Assembly: GCF_900091585.1 (NCBI RefSeq)
Contig: NZ_FMHT01000003.1
Span: forward strand, 4,145,501 to 4,209,500
Source: Micromonospora nigra
Lineage (GTDB): Bacteria; Actinomycetota; Actinomycetes; Mycobacteriales; Micromonosporaceae
Direction: 5' to 3'
DNA length: 64,000 nucleotides
Both the position numbers and the translations under genes were made by a program. Positions 17,081-25,325 of this stretch are shown one piece after another (the first letter of the stretch is position 1; the number at the start of each line of letters is the position of its first letter). The notes beneath the pieces were generated by a model. The model did no database searches. It was not told the origin of the DNA and saw only the letters and a list, made by a program, of their open reading frames with translations.

Positions 17081-17974
17081 ATGCTGAGAATCCATCTGAC
17101 CTTCGCCGACCTGGCTCAGTCTCGCATGCTCGAGGGACTGGGGCCGGACGTCGAGAGTGCCTTCGCGTTGCACCTGTTCGGCACCGACGGCGACCTGGCC
17201 TTCCATCGCTGGCGGCGACTCGTCCGCAACCAGCTCGGTCAGCTGCTCGGGCCGGTCGCCGAGCTCGCCGCCCGGCGTACGCTGCCCCAGCTGCTGGAGC
17301 TGGCCGCGGACGAGTCGCCGGACGCTCAGCAGGGTGACCACGCGGTCCTGCGGGCCTTCGGCGCGGTCGCGGTGCGGCCGTACTGGCCGCGAATCAGCGC
17401 TCAGCTGGGCGAAGCTCGCGACGCCGGCGGTCGTACGGTGATCGCCAACGGGATGGAACGCCTGCTCAGCAGCCTCCACCCACGGTTGCATTGGCAGCCG
17501 CCGGTGCTGGAGTTCCGCGCCGGCCCGGACCGTGAGGTGCGGCTCGGCGGGCACGGGCTTGCCTTGTGCTTCGGCTTCTTCCTGACGGAGAAGAAGTGCT
17601 ACCTGCTCGATGGCGAGACCCCGGCGCTCGTGCTTCCGCTCAATGCAGCGCTTCGCGGTGAGTTCTGCGGTCCGCAGGAGTCCGACATGCCTGGAATCGG
17701 CGATCTGATGGGGCATACCCGCGCGGCTGTCCTGCACGCCTTGTGCGAAAGCCGGACCACCGGCGAACTGGCTGAGCTCGTCGGCCTCTCGCTGGCCGGT
17801 GCCAGCAAGCACGCCGCGGTCCTGCGCCGCGCCGGCCTGATCACCACGCGTCGCCACGGCAGCGCCGCGCTGCACCGCATCACCACGCTGGGCGAGGCGC
17901 TGATCGAGGGACGCCGGCTGCCGCCCGCGTCCCGCACCACTTCCAATTGCCGGTCCTTGGCCCGCGCCTGCTGA
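17081..17974 (+). CDS. ArsR-like winged-HTH transcriptional regulator
   Basis: The 297-aa protein has a long N-terminal domain (LRIHLTFADLAQSRMLEG ... LLSSLHPRLHWQPPVLEF) of the DUF5937-like type and a C-terminal ArsR-type winged HTH at about residues 205-275: HTRAAVLHALCESRTTGELA, LVGLSLAGASKHAAVLRRAG, LITTRRHGS. A full-length paralogue lies at 26400-27317. No metal-binding cysteine pair is evident in the HTH, so it probably senses something other than metals. Its ATG is within 8 nt of the truncated HTH gene and has no clear ribosome site. MbtH and acyltransferase genes follow in one operon. Confidence 0.85.
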   Translation: MLRIHLTFADLAQSRMLEGLGPDVESAFALHLFGTDGDLAFHRWRRLVRNQLGQLLGPVAELAARRTLPQLLELAADESPDAQQGDHAVLRAFGAVAVRPYWPRISAQLGEARDAGGRTVIANGMERLLSSLHPRLHWQPPVLEFRAGPDREVRLGGHGLALCFGFFLTEKKCYLLDGETPALVLPLNAALRGEFCGPQESDMPGIGDLMGHTRAAVLHALCESRTTGELAELVGLSLAGASKHAAVLRRAGLITTRRHGSAALHRITTLGEALIEGRRLPPASRTTSNCRSLARAC

Positions 17975-18004
17975 GCGTGCGCTGTTTCTGAGGAGAAGAG
18001 AACT

Positions 18005-18217
18005 ATGACGATGAATCCCTTCGACGATCCCGGCGGGCGCTTCCTGGTGCTGGTCAACGACGAGGGCCAGCACTCGCTCTGGCCGGCGTTCGCCGAGGTG
18101 CCCGCCGGCTGGCGGGTCGCCCAGGGCGAGACCGACCGCGACGCCGCGCTCGAGTACGTCACCAACAACTGGACCGACATGAGGCCGGCCAGCCTGATCG
18201 AGGCGGAACGGAGATGA
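18005..18217 (+). CDS. MbtH-like protein
   Basis: MbtH proteins are small chaperones that bind and activate adenylation domains of nonribosomal peptide synthetases. The 70-aa product has the signature [19 protein letters not shown] and the C-terminal [13 protein letters not shown] 18005 follows AGGAG (9-nt spacing). No NRPS gene exists in this 64-kb window, so it either serves a synthetase elsewhere or is a relic of a transferred cluster. The following acyltransferase overlaps by ATGA (18214-18217), so the two are translationally coupled. Confidence 0.92.
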   Translation: MTMNPFDDPGGRFLVLVNDEGQHSLWPAFAEVPAGWRVAQGETDRDAALEYVTNNWTDMRPASLIEAERR

Positions 18218-19473
18218 CCGCGACCTCGCCACCGCCGAACCTGCCGGCTCTGGCCAGCCTGCGTTTCCTGGTCGCGATCGCGGTCTTCCTGGCGCACGGC
18301 GCCCTGGAGATCCTCTTCCTCAACCAGATGGTCGGTGGCATCTATCTGTTCGGGATCATGCCGATCGCGCTGTCCGGGGTGTCCTACTTCTTCATCCTCA
18401 GCGGGTTCGTGCTGACGTGGTCGCACCGGGAGAGCGACACCACCATCCGGTTCTGGCGGCGCCGCCTGTTTCGGATCTTCCCGAACCATCTCGTCACCTA
18501 TCTGGTGGCGCTCGGCCTGATGCTCGGGACCGGAGCGGCGGTCGGGTTCACCCCGGCACTGGCCCAGCTCTTTCTGGTGCACTCGTGGGTTCCGGATCCG
18601 GAGTACTACAACAACATCAACAGCCTCAACTGGTCCCTGTCCGTCGAGGTGTTCTGCTACCTGCTCTTCCCCCTGCTGCTCGGATTCGCCAGAAAGATCC
18701 GGCCGGAGCGGCTCTGGTACTGGGCCGGTGCGGCGGTCACGGTGGTGCTGGCCGCGCCCGTGGTCGCCGGAAGCTTCCTGCCGAATGAGCCGGTGCACCC
18801 GCTCGGCGACGTGTCGTTGGTGCAGTTCCTCAGTGCGCTGAACAACCCGGACCAGCCGGCGGACGCCTGGGGCCACGCCTCCCTCACCCAGGTCTGGTTC
18901 GTCTACCACCTGCCGATCATCCGCGCCGCCGAGTTCTTCCTCGGCGTACTACTGGCCCGGATCATCCTGAACAGTCGCTGGATCGGTCTGCGCCCGTTGC
19001 CGGCCGCGCTGCTGCTCGGCGCCTTCTACGTGGCCGACGTCTTCGTGCCGTACCTCTACCAGCTCAGCGCCTTCACCATCGTCCCGATGCTGCTGCTGTT
19101 GGGGTCCGTCGCGGCTGCCGACCAGCATGGCCGAGCCGGCTTCTTGCGGGCCCGCGGCCTGGTCTGGCTGGGCGATTTGACGTACGCCTTCTACCTGGTG
19201 CACGGGTCGGTGCTGATCTACGGCCACCGGGCGTTCGGCACCGTCGAAACCGAGTTCGGACCGGAGCCGAAGAGCTGGGAGATCCCGGGTGCGCTGGCGT
19301 TCCTGGCCGGAGCTTTCCTGGTGTCGCTGCTGTTGGCTTGGCTGCTGCACAATCTCGTGGAGAAGCCGGCCATGCGGCGCTGGGCCCGGCCGAAGCCGCG
19401 GCCTGCGCCTCCACCGGTGCATCCCGAGCCGGAGACGGCGGAGCAGCGGATCGCGGCGGAAGTGAGAGGGTAA
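18214..19473 (+). CDS. Membrane acyltransferase (acyltransferase 3 / OafA family)
   Basis: These integral membrane enzymes O-acylate sugars, lipids or antibiotics with acetyl or other acyl groups. The 419-aa protein has about ten hydrophobic helices. It starts with [19 protein letters not shown], where the His is the conserved catalytic residue of the family, followed by [19 protein letters not shown] and [16 protein letters not shown]. It ends in a Pro-rich cytoplasmic tail. ATGA overlap with the MbtH gene indicates coupled expression. The natural reading is tailoring of a peptide or glycolipid, but no substrate can be assigned. A 14-bp terminator follows. Confidence 0.88.
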   Translation: MTATSPPPNLPALASLRFLVAIAVFLAHGALEILFLNQMVGGIYLFGIMPIALSGVSYFFILSGFVLTWSHRESDTTIRFWRRRLFRIFPNHLVTYLVALGLMLGTGAAVGFTPALAQLFLVHSWVPDPEYYNNINSLNWSLSVEVFCYLLFPLLLGFARKIRPERLWYWAGAAVTVVLAAPVVAGSFLPNEPVHPLGDVSLVQFLSALNNPDQPADAWGHASLTQVWFVYHLPIIRAAEFFLGVLLARIILNSRWIGLRPLPAALLLGAFYVADVFVPYLYQLSAFTIVPMLLLLGSVAAADQHGRAGFLRARGLVWLGDLTYAFYLVHGSVLIYGHRAFGTVETEFGPEPKSWEIPGALAFLAGAFLVSLLLAWLLHNLVEKPAMRRWARPKPRPAPPPVHPEPETAEQRIAAEVRG

Positions 19474-19501
19474 GAAAGGCCATCCGGCATCGAGTGGCCT
19501 C

Positions 19502-19531
19502 TCCGGGGCGGCTCGTCCGAGCCGCCCCGGA
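19502..19531 (+). terminator. Terminator after acyltransferase gene
   Basis: TCCGGGGCGGCTCG pairs exactly with CGAGCCGCCCCGGA, with only TC between the arms (13 bp with a 4-nt loop in practice). Confidence 0.8.
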
Positions 19532-19614
19532 CCTTGGCGAGCAGATATCCGCACAATGGCAGATTTCTGCGAGCATTTCTAATGCTAGCGAGGGCATACA
19601 CCGAATCCGCTGTC

Positions 19615-19620
19615 TACCCT
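19615..19620 (+). promoter_or_regulatory. -10 box of leaderless histidine-kinase promoter
   Basis: TACCCT ends 6 nt before ATG 19627. Upstream lies AT-rich DNA with AGCAT-TTCTA-ATGCT (inverted repeat, about 19574-19588) and a single half-site TGGCAGAT (19557-19564) resembling the operator at 20884. Confidence 0.5.
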
Positions 19621-19626
19621 GGGCGC

Positions 19627-20931
19627 ATGCAAAGCGGAACGGTTTCAGCGTGGCGCGACCGACATTCGTGGGCCGGACTGCTGGCTTTCCTGGTGCTCTG
19701 TCCTGCTTCCATCGCCCCGCTGTCCGGCTGGGTGGTCGCCGTCACGGCAGCGGTCGCCACGGCCGTGGCGCTGATCCGGTGGCCGTTGCGAAGAACTTCG
19801 TTGGCCCATGCGGCGAGTGCCACGGCCGCTCTGTCGTTGCTGGTCGACGTCGTCTATCCGGGGCCCGCCGGACTGGCGTTGTTCTGGATGCTGTTCGAGA
19901 TGCCGGCGCTGCTGACTCTGCTCGTCCGGGCGATATGGTTCGTGCCAGACCGGCAGGTGGTGGTGGTGGCGGTGGCATGCGGTGCCGCGGCGCTGCTGCT
20001 GCCGCTGCGGTTCACCGTGCGGGACGACGGTCCGGCACTGAGCGCCTCGGTCATCCTGGTCGCCCTGGCGCTGTTCCCGGTCGCCGCCGCGGCTGGCATC
20101 GGCGGCTACCTGCGGTCGCAGGACAAGCGGCGAGTGCGCGCGGTCACCGAGGCCCGCCGTCACCAGCGCCTGCGTTTGGCGGGCGACCTGCACGACTTCG
20201 TCGCCCACGAGGTGACCGGCATCGTCCTGGAGGCGCAGGCGGCCCAGTTGGAGCCGCTCGATGCCGAGCAGGCGCGGGCGTTGCTGGCCCGCATCGAGGT
20301 GGCCGGGCTGCGGGCGCTGGACTCGATGGACCACACCGTGCAGACCCTGCGTGACCCCGGCGGCGACGGCGACGACGTGGCGTCGGCCCGGGTCTATCGG
20401 CTGGCCGACCTGCCGGAACTGGTGGAGCGCTTCTCCTCCGGCTCATCGATAAGGGCCACCTTGGACCTGGCGGGCCAACTGGACGGCGCGATCGGAGCCG
20501 AGCGGGAGGCAGCCGGGTACGCGGTGGTGCTGGAGGCGCTGACCAACGTGCGCCGGCACGCGCACCGGGCCACCGAGGTGCTGGTCTACGTGCGAGCTCT
20601 CGCAGGCCCTGCCGTGGAGATCGGTGTGGTCGACGACGGCCGCGCCGGAGGCAGCCTCACCGGTCCGCGGACAGGCGGCGGCACGGGCCTGGTGGGGCTC
20701 GACGAGCGGGTGCACGCGTTGGGCGGGGAGTTGAGCGGGTCGCACCGACACCGGCTGGATGGTCCGGTGCACGTTCCCTGCGCCCGGGCTGACCGAGCCG
20801 CCGACCGCCCCGCTGCCGGCCGAGCAGCCCTGGACCGGCTGAGGCGGCAGGTTGGGCCAGGCACCGGTGGGGAGGCGCGACATATCTGCCGATCGGCAGA
20901 TGTCCAGCGGTGCGTGAATGCCGATGATTGA
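19627..20931 (+). CDS. Sensor histidine kinase (HisKA_3/NarX type) with 3' frameshift
   Basis: The protein begins with about five to six membrane helices (residues 15-160), then the HisKA_3 dimerisation box LAGDLHDFVAHEVTGI with the phospho-accepting His in DLHD, and a HATPase_c domain (EALTNVRRHAHRATEVLV, VVDDGRAGG, GTGLVGLDERVHALGGELS). After GGELS, near 20731-20738, the frame departs from the family. Shifting it as if two bases (GC) were lost gives AGRTDTGWMVRCTFPAPG, the normal last strand, ending at 20842. So the true gene end is probably 20842 and the last 60 residues are out of frame. It could be a real mutation or an assembly error. The cognate regulator is likely that at 24651. Confidence 0.82.
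   Translation: MQSGTVSAWRDRHSWAGLLAFLVLCPASIAPLSGWVVAVTAAVATAVALIRWPLRRTSLAHAASATAALSLLVDVVYPGPAGLALFWMLFEMPALLTLLVRAIWFVPDRQVVVVAVACGAAALLLPLRFTVRDDGPALSASVILVALALFPVAAAAGIGGYLRSQDKRRVRAVTEARRHQRLRLAGDLHDFVAHEVTGIVLEAQAAQLEPLDAEQARALLARIEVAGLRALDSMDHTVQTLRDPGGDGDDVASARVYRLADLPELVERFSSGSSIRATLDLAGQLDGAIGAEREAAGYAVVLEALTNVRRHAHRATEVLVYVRALAGPAVEIGVVDDGRAGGSLTGPRTGGGTGLVGLDERVHALGGELSGSHRHRLDGPVHVPCARADRAADRPAAGRAALDRLRRQVGPGTGGEARHICRSADVQRCVNADD
20884..20901 (+). promoter_or_regulatory. 18-bp palindromic operator, copy 1
   Basis: ATCTGCCG-AT-CGGCAGAT lies 64 nt before the lipoprotein start at 20965. The same palindrome, differing only at the central two bases, lies before the paralogous lipoprotein gene (25326-25343). 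Such a site fits a NarL/LuxR-type dimer. Confidence 0.75.
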
Positions 20932-20964
20932 GCTCACGGCAACCATGTAAATCGGAGGACCTGC

Positions 20965-21705
20965 ATGATTTCCCCTAAGGTATCGGGCTATCTGTTGGCG
21001 GCGCTCGCCATCACCCTCACGGCTGGGATATCCGGCTGCGGCGACGGTGAGAGCAAGACCGAGTCACAGAGTTTCCCGCTGTCGGGGAATACCCTGAAGA
21101 TCGACGCCGCGGAAACGTCCGTCCTGGTCAAGAACGGATCCGGTCGGACTGTCGAGGTGGAGCGGGTCCTGAGAGGAAAGGCGGCCGACGATGGAAATGC
21201 CGTATGGTCGATGGAAGGTGACACGCTTCAGTTGCGGATCAGTTGCTCCGGCGTGGTGGTCAACTGCGAAGGTCTGCACACCGTCGCCGTTCCCGAGGGC
21301 GTTCAGGTTCAACTGAAAGCCTCTGGCAGCGCGGTGGAGGTTGACTCCGTCACCGGGGACCTGGACGCCACGGTCACCGACGACGGCTCACTGCGGATCA
21401 GCGAGCCGGCGGGCAATCTGAAGCTGGTCAGCCACGGGGGCGCGATCACCGTCACGAAGGCGCGCTCGGCCGAGGTGACCGCCCGTACGAGCAACGACGG
21501 CAACATCCGTCTCGAGTTTGCCCGTTCGCCCCAGCAGGTCGAAGCCAGCGCGAGTGGTTCGGTCCAGGTGACCGTCCCCAAGGACGAGCAGACCTACCGG
21601 ATCGTCGGCGCCGACGCGGGCAGCCTGTCGTCGGACGGCGGCAGCGACCGTTCCATCACCGTCGCGGCTGCGGACGGCACCGCGCGTGTACAGCGCGCCG
21701 AATAG
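20965..21705 (+). CDS. Adhesin-like beta-solenoid lipoprotein (DUF4097-type), paralogue 1
   Basis: The signal peptide ends in lipobox GISGC (Cys25), so the product is a membrane-anchored extracellular lipoprotein. The rest (246 aa total) is built of short beta-strands with Gly/Asp turns: LKIDAAETSVLVKNGSG, TVTDDGSLRISEPAGNLKLV, ARTSNDGNIRLEF. This resembles the DUF4097/putative auto-transporter adhesin head, and two cysteines (SCSGVVVNC) probably pair. It is clearly paralogous to 25408-26148. ATG 20965 follows GGAGG with 6-nt spacing. The ABC exporter genes follow after 8 nt, so it is the first gene of that operon. Confidence 0.8.
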   Translation: MISPKVSGYLLAALAITLTAGISGCGDGESKTESQSFPLSGNTLKIDAAETSVLVKNGSGRTVEVERVLRGKAADDGNAVWSMEGDTLQLRISCSGVVVNCEGLHTVAVPEGVQVQLKASGSAVEVDSVTGDLDATVTDDGSLRISEPAGNLKLVSHGGAITVTKARSAEVTARTSNDGNIRLEFARSPQQVEASASGSVQVTVPKDEQTYRIVGADAGSLSSDGGSDRSITVAAADGTARVQRAE

Positions 21706-21713
21706 GAGTTCCC

Positions 21714-22613
21714 ATGCTGCAACTGATCGACATCACCAAGGTCTACGCCAAGGGCAAACGCGCCGTGGACAGCATGAGCCTGCGGATGGAGCCCGGAATG
21801 CTGGGCCTGCTCGGCCCGAACGGCGCGGGCAAGTCGTCGCTGATGCGGATCGCCGCGACGGTGACCAAGCCGACTTCCGGGCAGGTGCTGTTCAACGGCG
21901 ACGACGTGGTGGCCAAGCCTGACCTGCTACGCCAGGCCCTCGGTTATCTGCCGCAGGACTTCGGCGTCTACCCGAACCTGACCTCCAGGGAGTTCCTGCG
22001 TTACCTGGCCGCCGCCAAGGGCCTGTCCGCCAGGTCGGCCACAGCGCGCATCGACGAGCTGCTGGAGATGGTCAATCTCACCGAGGCGCTGAAGCGGCCG
22101 CTCGGCAAGTACTCGGGCGGCATGCTGCGCCGGGTCGGCATCGCTCAGGCCCTGCTCTCTGACCCTCAGGTCATCATCGTGGATGAGCCGACCGCAGGGC
22201 TGGATCCGGAGGAGCGGGTCCGCTTCCGCAATCTGCTCAGCGATCTCGCCGCCGACCGCGTCGTGATGCTCTCCACGCACATCGTGTCGGACGTGGAGTC
22301 GGTCGCCTCCGACATCGCCATCGTCTCGCAGGGCCGACTGTTGCGCCGCGACAGCCCTGAGGAACTGCTCCGCCAGGTGGAGGGGCACGTCTGGGAGCTC
22401 GTCGTGCCGTCCAGCCAGGTATCGGTGCTCCAGCACCGATTCGTGATCAGCCGGATGGTTCGCACCGCCGCCGGCGTCCGAGCCCGACTGCTCTCCCCCG
22501 TGGCGCCGGGCGCGGACGCGGTTCCGGTCGCCCCCGATCTCGAGGACGCGTACCTGGCCGTGATCAACCAGGCCTCCGGCCGGTACGTGGACGAAGGGGC
22601 GGTGCGTAGATGA
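21714..22613 (+). CDS. ABC transporter ATP-binding protein
   Basis: The 299-aa protein has Walker A GPNGAGKSS, Q-loop LPQDFG, signature YSGGMLRRVG, Walker B VIIVDEPTAGLDP and switch His in LSTH. A roughly 80-residue C-terminal extension is typical of drug, lipid or antimicrobial-peptide exporters of the CcmA type. AGGAG lies 6 nt before ATG 21714. The stop overlaps the permease start (ATGA at 22610-22613), so the two are coupled. Its place between two envelope lipoprotein genes and a two-component system suggests a stress-induced efflux or membrane-remodelling role. Confidence 0.9.
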   Translation: MLQLIDITKVYAKGKRAVDSMSLRMEPGMLGLLGPNGAGKSSLMRIAATVTKPTSGQVLFNGDDVVAKPDLLRQALGYLPQDFGVYPNLTSREFLRYLAAAKGLSARSATARIDELLEMVNLTEALKRPLGKYSGGMLRRVGIAQALLSDPQVIIVDEPTAGLDPEERVRFRNLLSDLAADRVVMLSTHIVSDVESVASDIAIVSQGRLLRRDSPEELLRQVEGHVWELVVPSSQVSVLQHRFVISRMVRTAAGVRARLLSPVAPGADAVPVAPDLEDAYLAVINQASGRYVDEGAVRR

Positions 22614-23641
22614 GTCTCGCGACCATCGGCGGACTGGCCATCGCCGACTGCAAGGACCGGATCCGTCGCCCCGCTTACGCGGTCACCCTGCTGGCCGCCG
22701 TCGGCCTGGGATACGTCGCCGCGCCGGACGGCGATGCCCGCTGGGTGGTGATGTACATCGGCAACCACCGCGGCGTGTACAACTCCGCGTACATCGGGAC
22801 GCTGATCGCGCTGGCTAGCGCGTTGTGGCTCACTCTCGGCGGGTTCTACGTGGTGCGCAACGGGATAAGCCGGGACGAGAGCACCGGCGTCGGTCAGCTG
22901 CTCGCCGCCACGCCGGTGCGTACGATCACATATCTGTTCGGCAAGTTCGTGAGCAACTGCCTGATCCTGGCGTCGATGGTCGGGGTGCTGGCGATCACCG
23001 CGATGGTCCTGCAACTGGCCCGTGGCGAGGACCGGGCGATCGACCCGATCGCGTTGCTCACCCCGTTCGTGGTGATCGCGCTTCCGCTGGTCGCGTTCAC
23101 TGCCGCCATGGCGCTGCTGTTCGAGAGCGTGCCGCTGTTGAAGGCGGGTCTCGGGAACATCCTGTGGTTCTTCGTCTGGCTGGTGGTCGCCATCGGCGGC
23201 CAGTCGCCGGGTGCCCCGCTCGGCGGCATCGGGGTGCATGCCGTGGCGGACTCCATGGCCCGCGCGATGGTGGACCAGGGCATCGACATCTCCGAGGGCG
23301 GCTTTAGTCTCGGTCTGGTCTACCTCGACAATCCCCTGCGTACCTTCTCCTGGGACGGCCTGGACCTGTCCGGGGGCTACCTGGGCGGGCGGCTCGCGAT
23401 GATCGTGGTCGCGATGCTGCTGGCCTTGGTGCCGGCCTTGTGGTTCCCGAGGTTTGACCCGTCCCGCGGCCATGGCGCGGCGCCGGCGCCGGGCGCGGCG
23501 CAGCCGGTCGGGCCAGTAGCCCCGAGAGGTTCGGCGCCCCGTCCGCCGGCGCCCCGTCCGCCGGCGCCCCGATCGCCGTCGTCCCGTCCGCCGCCGCCCG
23601 ACCGGCGGCAACTGCGGTGGCGACCCTCCCCACCGCCGTAG
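22610..23641 (+). CDS. ABC transporter permease, N-terminal part
   Basis: The 343-aa product has about six membrane helices (YVAAPDGDARWVVMYIG marks the first periplasmic loop; ALWLTLGGFYVVRNGISRDE and ITYLFGKFVSNCLILASMVG follow). It then runs into Pro/Arg low-complexity sequence (PAPRPPAPRSPSSRPPPPD) and stops. The next frame (23617-24261) continues with matching permease sequence, so I think one permease of about 540 aa has been split by a frameshift in this G/C-rich linker. It may also be a genuine two-subunit arrangement with a 25-nt overlap. Confidence 0.75.
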   Translation: MSLATIGGLAIADCKDRIRRPAYAVTLLAAVGLGYVAAPDGDARWVVMYIGNHRGVYNSAYIGTLIALASALWLTLGGFYVVRNGISRDESTGVGQLLAATPVRTITYLFGKFVSNCLILASMVGVLAITAMVLQLARGEDRAIDPIALLTPFVVIALPLVAFTAAMALLFESVPLLKAGLGNILWFFVWLVVAIGGQSPGAPLGGIGVHAVADSMARAMVDQGIDISEGGFSLGLVYLDNPLRTFSWDGLDLSGGYLGGRLAMIVVAMLLALVPALWFPRFDPSRGHGAAPAPGAAQPVGPVAPRGSAPRPPAPRPPAPRSPSSRPPPPDRRQLRWRPSPPP

Positions 23642-24261
23642 CACAGCGCGGTGGCGGGTACGGCCGGCTCCTCGTCGGCGAGTTCCGAATCCTGATCCAG
23701 GGGGTGTCCCGCTGGTGGTGGGCGGGTGCCCTGCTGATCACGGTGCTCGGCCTGGTCATGCCCTTCGGTGGGGTGATCCTGGTGATTCTGCCGCTGAGCT
23801 GGGTCTGGCCGGTGTTGGTCTGGTCCCGACTCGGCACCCAGCGGTACGAGTACGGCGTGGACGCGATCCTCGGGGCGTACCCGTGGGCGCGTCGACGGCT
23901 GATCGCCGAGTGGGCCGCCGGGGTGGTGCTCACCGCACTGACCGGCATCGCCCCGGCCGTACGGATGCTGGCCGTGGCGGACCGGCCGGGCCTGGCCGCC
24001 TGGGTCGCCGGTGCGCTGTTCATTCCATCGTTGGCGCTGGCCCTGGGCGTGCTGAGCCGCACCCACCGGCTGTTCCAGGCGATCTTCGTGATGTGGTGGT
24101 ACGCCGCCGTCAACGGCATCGTGTTCCTGGACTTCATGGGCACCGCCCGCAGTGGCGGCGAGCCGGCCGGGCCGAGTCCCCTGCTGTTCGGCGGTGCTGC
24201 CGTGATCCTGGTCGTCCTCACGTTCGTGGTCGGCAGCCTGCGGCGGAATGCGCGGACGTGA
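23617..24261 (+). CDS. ABC transporter permease, C-terminal part
   Basis: The 214-aa product has about five helices: VSRWWWAGALLITVLGLVMP, GVILVILPLSWVWPVLVW, AGVVLTALTGIAPAVRML, VAGALFIPSLALALGVLS and the last near AAVILVVLTFVVGS. The conserved cytoplasmic segment RLGTQRYEYGVDAILGAYP lies between. Upstream of GTG 23617 the same frame is open as P/A-rich sequence (APIAVVPSAAARPAATAVA), which supports fusion to the preceding frame. No separate ribosome site is present before 23617. It works with the ATPase at 21714. Confidence 0.72.
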   Translation: MATLPTAVAQRGGGYGRLLVGEFRILIQGVSRWWWAGALLITVLGLVMPFGGVILVILPLSWVWPVLVWSRLGTQRYEYGVDAILGAYPWARRRLIAEWAAGVVLTALTGIAPAVRMLAVADRPGLAAWVAGALFIPSLALALGVLSRTHRLFQAIFVMWWYAAVNGIVFLDFMGTARSGGEPAGPSPLLFGGAAVILVVLTFVVGSLRRNART

Positions 24262-24335
24262 TGGCGCGACCGGCCGCAGGCCGGCGGTGAGCGATAGGCG
24301 ATGAGGTGCCGGTACCCGCGAAAGGAGGCTGTATC

Positions 24336-24551
24336 GTGCCGCTCACTGAGGACGAGCGCGATGACGACGAAGGCCGCCCCCGGTTGGAGCCGGTGCCCCC
24401 GGCGACCGGTGAGGTGCCTGAGGATCAGCGCATCGCCCGGCTGGAACGGGAGGTCGAGGAGTTGCGCAGCGCGAACGAGATCCTGCGTCGGATCGCCAGG
24501 TTCCTAGCCCAGATCCCGAGCCGGCGCCTCGCCGAAGAGGAGGCGGACTGA
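24336..24551 (+). CDS. Small coiled-coil protein, IS3 OrfA-like zipper
   Basis: This 71-aa acidic protein is preceded by a near-perfect ribosome site, AAAGGAGG at 24321-24328, 7 nt before GTG 24336. Its C-terminal half RIARLEREVEELRSANEILR is a leucine-zipper helix closely resembling the end of IS3-family transposase OrfA proteins. The N-terminal HTH of OrfA is absent and no OrfB follows. It may be an OrfA-derived domain that has been recruited, or a transposon remnant. The strong translation signal argues that it is expressed. Confidence 0.6.
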   Translation: MPLTEDERDDDEGRPRLEPVPPATGEVPEDQRIARLEREVEELRSANEILRRIARFLAQIPSRRLAEEEAD

Positions 24552-24650
24552 CCGGCCCAGGTCGGGAGCATCGCACACGATCGGCATTGGCCGGAGCCGG
24601 GTCCGGCCGGTGACCGTCTGTCCAGGGCGGACTGTGCCACGATGTGCAGG

Positions 24651-25313
24651 ATGACCATTCGAGTCCTGATCGCCGACGACCAGCAGATGGTACGCAACGG
24701 CATGCGACGCATCCTTGAAAGCCAACCGGACATCACCGTGGTCGGCGAGGCAGCGGACGGCGTGGCCGGCGTCGAACTCGCCCGTAGTCTGCGTCCCGAC
24801 GTGGCGTTGGTCGACATCCGCATGCCACGGATGGACGGCATCGAGGTGACCCGACTGCTCGCGGGCTCCGCAGCGACCCGGAAGACGAAGGTCGTGGTCG
24901 TCACGACGTTCGACCTGGACGAGTACGTGTACCCGGCGCTGCGCTACGGCGCGTCCGGCTTCCTGCTCAAGCGGTCCGGACCGACCCTGCTCATCGAAGC
25001 GGTCCGGGCCGCGGTGGCGGGCGACAGCATGATCAGCCCGTCCATCACGGTGCGCTTGCTGAAGCACGTCACCCAGCCGACGCCAGCACTGCCCAAGCCG
25101 ATGGAGAGGCTGACGGCGCGTGAGGTGGAGATCGCCGGCCGGGTGGCGGAGGGTAAGACCAACGCCGACATCGCCGCCGAGTTGTTCATCAGCGCCGGTA
25201 CGGTGAAGACCCACATCGCCAGCATCCAGCGCAAGCTCGGGGCGCGAAACCGGGTCGGGGTCGCGGTGTACGCATGGGAGTGCGGCTACGCCAGCCAGCC
25301 CCCTGTCGAATGA
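24651..25313 (+). CDS. NarL/LuxR family response regulator
   Basis: The 220-aa protein has an N-terminal receiver domain (IRVLIADDQQMVRNGMRRIL; phospho-acceptor Asp in VALVDIRMPRMDG; Lys in GFLLKR) and a C-terminal LuxR-type HTH (LTAREVEIAGRVAEGKTNAD, then ISAGTVKTHIASIQRKLGA). ATG 24651 is preferred because homologues start MTIRVLIADDQ; ATG 24642 is in frame. It probably pairs with the HisKA_3 kinase at 19627, which lies four genes upstream, an unusual separation. The palindromes before both lipoprotein genes are its likely binding sites. Confidence 0.92.
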   Translation: MTIRVLIADDQQMVRNGMRRILESQPDITVVGEAADGVAGVELARSLRPDVALVDIRMPRMDGIEVTRLLAGSAATRKTKVVVVTTFDLDEYVYPALRYGASGFLLKRSGPTLLIEAVRAAVAGDSMISPSITVRLLKHVTQPTPALPKPMERLTAREVEIAGRVAEGKTNADIAAELFISAGTVKTHIASIQRKLGARNRVGVAVYAWECGYASQPPVE

Positions 25314-25325
25314 CTCACCGGCAAC

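Noticed and set aside
19557..19564. Third full copy of the ATCTGCCG operator before the kinase gene
   Set aside because: Only one half-site (TGGCAGAT) is present; the other half does not match at the required spacing.
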